Shown: in pieces, positions 61,486-64,000 of the stretch
Layout of the letters: each line of letters starts with the position of its first letter
How positions within the stretch are numbered: position 1 is the first letter of the stretch
NCBI GenBank assembly: GCA_020638855.1
Contig: JACKHT010000002.1
Span: 310,001 to 374,000, forward strand
DNA: 64,000 nucleotides
Reading direction: 5' to 3'
Source of the DNA: Planctomycetota bacterium
Lineage (GTDB): Bacteria; Planctomycetota; UBA1135; GCA-002686595
Notes under the pieces: generated by a model
Told to the model about the DNA's origin: nothing
The model's input: the letters and a program-made list of their open reading frames with translations, nothing else
Databases searched by the model: none
Made by a program: the position numbers and the translations under genes

Positions 61486-63111
61486 ATGACCCACGGCGTA
61501 TTCCACCCCCCCACACCTATCAACGAGCCCATCAAAAGCTATGCCCCCGGCACCCCCGAGCGCGCCTCGCTGAAGGAACGCCTGCGCTCGATGGCCGCCG
61601 AAGTCGTCGACGTGCCCCTGGTCATCGGTGGGCGCGAAGTTCGGACGGGCGATACCGGCAAGGCGGTCATGCCCCACCGCCACCGCCACGTTCTGGCCAC
61701 CTACCACCAGGCGGGCCCCAAAGAGGTGGCCCAGGCCATCGACGCCTCGGAAACCGCCCGTTGCGAATGGATGAGCCTGCCCTGGGAAGAGCGTGCAGCC
61801 GTCTTCCTCAAGGCTGCGGACCTGCTGGCCGGCCCTTGGCGAGACACCGTCAATGCCGCCACCATGCTGGGCCAGTCGAAGACCTGCTTCCAGGCGGAAA
61901 TCGACGCAGCCTGCGAGCTGGTGGACTTCTGGCGCTTCAACGTGCATTTCATGTCGCAGCTCTACGCCGAGCAGCCCCAGTCTTCGCCGGGGATCTGGAA
62001 CCGACTGGAGCATCGCCCTTTGGATGGCTTCGTCTTGGCCATCACCCCGTTCAACTTCACTTCGATCGCCGGTAACCTGCCCACGGCCCCGGCCATGCTG
62101 GGCAACACCGCGCTCTGGAAGCCTTCGTCCACGTCGATCCTTTCGAACCACTACCTGATGAAGCTCTTGGAGGAGGCGGGCTTGCCGCCCGGGGTGGTCA
62201 ACTTCATCCCCGGCAGCGGGCCGGTCGTGGGCGACATGTGCATGTCGGACCGGCGGCTGGGGGGAGTGCACTTCACGGGCTCGACGGGGGTATTCCAGAC
62301 CATCTGGCGCACCGTCGGCGAGAACCTCGGCCACTACGCCCAGTACCCCCGCCTGGTGGGTGAAACCGGCGGCAAGGACTTCGTCTTGGCCCTGCCGGAT
62401 TCCGAGCCCCAAGCCCTGGCCGTCGCGCTGGTGCGCGGCGCATTCGAGTTCCAGGGACAAAAGTGCTCGGCAGCCAGCCGCGCCTACGTGCCCAAGAGCC
62501 TTTGGAACGACGTGAAGGACCGCATGGCGGCCATGATCGACGACATAAAGATGGGCGACATCACCGATTTCCACAACTTTGTGGGAGCCGTGATCGACGC
62601 GAAGGCCTTCAAGAAGCATCGGGATGCGATCGAGGGCACCAAGCGCGATTCCACCGCCAAAGTCGTGCTCGGAGGACACACCGACGACAGCGAGGGCTAC
62701 TTTGTGCAACCCACCGTGATCGAGGTGGCCGACCCGCGCCACGATTTGATGCGCACCGAGCTCTTCGGCCCGATCCTCACGGTCTATGTGTACGACGATG
62801 CTCGCGTCGAAGAGACCTTGGAATTGTGCGCTACCACCAGCGAGTACGCCCTGACCGGGGCCATCTTCGGTCGCGACCGGATCGGCTTGCGGCGGGCGAT
62901 GGAAGCCTTGCGCTTTGCCGCCGGCAACTTCTACATCAACGACAAGCCCACCGGGGCCGTCGTAGGCCAACAGCCTTTTGGTGGATCGCGCGCCTCAGGA
63001 ACCAACGACAAGGCGGGTTCGATCCTGAACTTGACCCGCTGGATCTCAGCCCGCTCGATCAAAGAGACGTTTGTGCCGCCGAAGGACTACCGCTATCCAT
63101 TCATGGAGTAA
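61486..63111 (+). CDS. rocA: L-glutamate gamma-semialdehyde dehydrogenase (1-pyrroline-5-carboxylate dehydrogenase)
   Basis: The 541-residue enzyme catalyses the last step of proline breakdown to glutamate with NAD. It has the P5CDH N-terminal block NEPIKSYAPGTPERASLKER, ITPFNFTSIAGNLPTAPAML, the nucleotide turn VHFTGSTGVFQ, general base Glu in VGETGGKD, catalytic Cys in FQGQKCSAASRAYVP and the C-terminal GQQPFGGSRASGTNDKAGS. It is a stand-alone form, without the PutA proline dehydrogenase domain. ATG 61486 fits the family start. It diverges from the ebo-like operon. Confidence 0.95.
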   Translation: MTHGVFHPPTPINEPIKSYAPGTPERASLKERLRSMAAEVVDVPLVIGGREVRTGDTGKAVMPHRHRHVLATYHQAGPKEVAQAIDASETARCEWMSLPWEERAAVFLKAADLLAGPWRDTVNAATMLGQSKTCFQAEIDAACELVDFWRFNVHFMSQLYAEQPQSSPGIWNRLEHRPLDGFVLAITPFNFTSIAGNLPTAPAMLGNTALWKPSSTSILSNHYLMKLLEEAGLPPGVVNFIPGSGPVVGDMCMSDRRLGGVHFTGSTGVFQTIWRTVGENLGHYAQYPRLVGETGGKDFVLALPDSEPQALAVALVRGAFEFQGQKCSAASRAYVPKSLWNDVKDRMAAMIDDIKMGDITDFHNFVGAVIDAKAFKKHRDAIEGTKRDSTAKVVLGGHTDDSEGYFVQPTVIEVADPRHDLMRTELFGPILTVYVYDDARVEETLELCATTSEYALTGAIFGRDRIGLRRAMEALRFAAGNFYINDKPTGAVVGQQPFGGSRASGTNDKAGSILNLTRWISARSIKETFVPPKDYRYPFME

Positions 63112-63135
63112 CGGGAGGGTCGGAAGATCCTCCGC

Positions 63136-63167
63136 GCGGGCCGGTAGCCGATTGGCTACCGGCCCGC
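63136..63167. terminator. Rho-independent terminator after rocA
   Basis: A perfect 14-bp stem GCGGGCCGGTAGCC/GGCTACCGGCCCGC with loop GATT is followed by GGCC and TTTT on the plus strand. It lies between rocA and the convergent partial gene and may serve both. Confidence 0.85.
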
Positions 63168-63213
63168 GGCCTTTTGGGTGGAGTGTGGCGCTCCCGGGTC
63201 CAGCGTTCGGGCC

Positions 63214-64000
63214 TTACCGCACGCGGTGCAATTCCAGCACCAATTCCGCGGCCCCGTCGAGTTGGAAGTACTCGAACCGCACGGGGAGCAGCCCTGCTTC
63301 CAGGGGCACCACCACGTCCTTTTGGCGGGTCGCGTGCCAGGTCCAATCCTCGAACACGACCTGGTCACCAAACCAGATGCGGATGCCATCGTCCGACATC
63401 ACACTGAGTCGGTACGAAGCGCTTTCAGGCACGGTGATTTCGGTTTCAGCGATCAAGCCGAAACGAATCGGCGGGACACGCTTTTGGATTTCGGCCCCGG
63501 GCCGGGGTTCCAGGAAATGGTCGACCGTACGGCGCAAGATCGGGCTGTCACCCAGGGCCCGCCACAGATCCAAGTCCCCACGCGGATCCTGGGTTTCCGG
63601 ATCGAAGGGAAACCACCGTGCCTGCCAGCGAGCCGTAGCGAACAACCCGCCGGGTTGGCGCCGCATGGTCTTGCTTTCTCCCGAAGAAAAGTCCCAAGGC
63701 CCATACAGGCCCAGCTCGATCGTTTCCACACCCCCTTGGTACTCGGACAACACGCGTCCGGCCCCTTCGGGATACCCCGGGATGCGCGGGGCTTCCATCG
63801 ATTTGGCCACTTCCAGGCTGGCCGGCATGGTCCCCCCCCACAGCTTGAGCGAAACCCCTGACAGGTTGCCCGTAGGCATCACGCCGTTGGATCCCGCCAA
63901 CCAACCGACCACCGTGTCCTGCTCCGGAGCCGACTGCAGATCGTCCTCCGGCCCCAGCCAGGCCTGGATACGCTCCACATGCAACCGCTGGCGCTCCCCT
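63214..64000 (-). CDS. Protein with C-terminal PA14-like beta domain (5' end beyond window)
   Basis: About 262 codons are visible with no upstream stop, so the start lies past the right edge. The C-terminal 90 residues resemble a PA14-type beta domain: IRFGLIAETEITVPESASY, VMSDDGIRIWFGDQVVFEDW and RFEYFQLDGAAELVLELH. PA14 domains bind carbohydrates. The remaining visible part (LYGPWDFSSGESKTM, WFPFDPETQDPRGDLDLW) is not recognised. Surface or extracellular location is likely but no signal peptide can be seen because the start is missing. Confidence 0.6.
   Translation of the reverse strand, partial: GERQRLHVERIQAWLGPEDDLQSAPEQDTVVGWLAGSNGVMPTGNLSGVSLKLWGGTMPASLEVAKSMEAPRIPGYPEGAGRVLSEYQGGVETIELGLYGPWDFSSGESKTMRRQPGGLFATARWQARWFPFDPETQDPRGDLDLWRALGDSPILRRTVDHFLEPRPGAEIQKRVPPIRFGLIAETEITVPESASYRLSVMSDDGIRIWFGDQVVFEDWTWHATRQKDVVVPLEAGLLPVRFEYFQLDGAAELVLELHRVR

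Noticed and set aside
1..64000. CRISPR arrays, prophage or large genomic island
   Set aside because: No regularly spaced 25-40 bp repeats, integrase or phage structural genes are seen. Apart from the IS1595-type element, composition and gene types are uniform.

Overview
The window is GC-rich bacterial chromosome with genes packed on both strands. Many start and stop codons overlap as ATGA or GTGA, and exported or lipid-anchored proteins of unknown function are unusually common. A planctomycete of a deep, poorly described lineage is my best guess (inference). The signs are a DUF1573 surface protein, a Rho with a very long Arg-rich head, a sigma factor with a Cys-containing tail beside a Ser/Thr kinase, an FGE-fold lipoprotein, an EboA/EboB pair and several PilB/GspE paralogues. 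No rRNA gene is present to settle the taxonomy.

Layout. 1-2.2 kb: a PilM/PilN-like gene running off the left edge and, divergently, a GspG-type pseudopilin. 2.2-8.5 kb: rho followed by a gliding-type ABC exporter set (ATPase, permease, GldG-like, DUF4340), all leftward. 8.8 kb: tRNA-Pro(CGG). 9-12.3 kb: a HEAT-repeat/VWA protein, then a cobalamin riboswitch reading into one exported beta-propeller gene. 12.3-17.6 kb: a long acidic membrane protein and selB. 17.8-19.9 kb: a YhcC-type radical SAM protein and an outer-membrane barrel. 19.9-24.4 kb: a zinc-ribbon coiled-coil protein, rpoD and dnaG. 24.8-28.9 kb: rsmA with an FGE-fold lipoprotein, a Pal-type lipoprotein and a membrane-tethered HTH protein. 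29-32.8 kb: a histidine kinase overlapping two CNNM/CBS proteins. 32.8-38.4 kb: GspF/PilC, two GspE/PilB ATPases and PilT. 38.6-43 kb: DUF1573 and other exported proteins. 43.2-46.8 kb: a Ser/Thr kinase with an ECF sigma factor, an unknown protein and a degenerate GGDEF protein. 46.8-50.4 kb: yebC-type gene, rplM-rpsI and miaB. 50.7-57 kb: exported or lipoproteins, interrupted by a complete 2.1-kb IS1595-type element that carries two passenger genes. 57-61.3 kb: a leftward operon of a coiled-coil lipoprotein, an exported alpha/alpha-toroid protein, EboA, EboB and a PTPS-family enzyme. 61.5 kb to the end: L-glutamate gamma-semialdehyde dehydrogenase and a partial unknown gene.

How it works together. 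Information-processing genes (rho, rpoD, dnaG, rsmA, miaB, rplM, rpsI, selB) alternate with envelope genes. The type IV pilus/type II secretion genes form two blocks and probably serve one machine. The best candidates for undescribed biology are three. First, the riboswitch-controlled beta-propeller resembles in logic the BtuG cobalamin-capture proteins of Bacteroides. Second, a reduced ebo operon is coupled to an exported toroid protein. Third, an insertion sequence carries a visibly AT-richer DUF3800 passenger.
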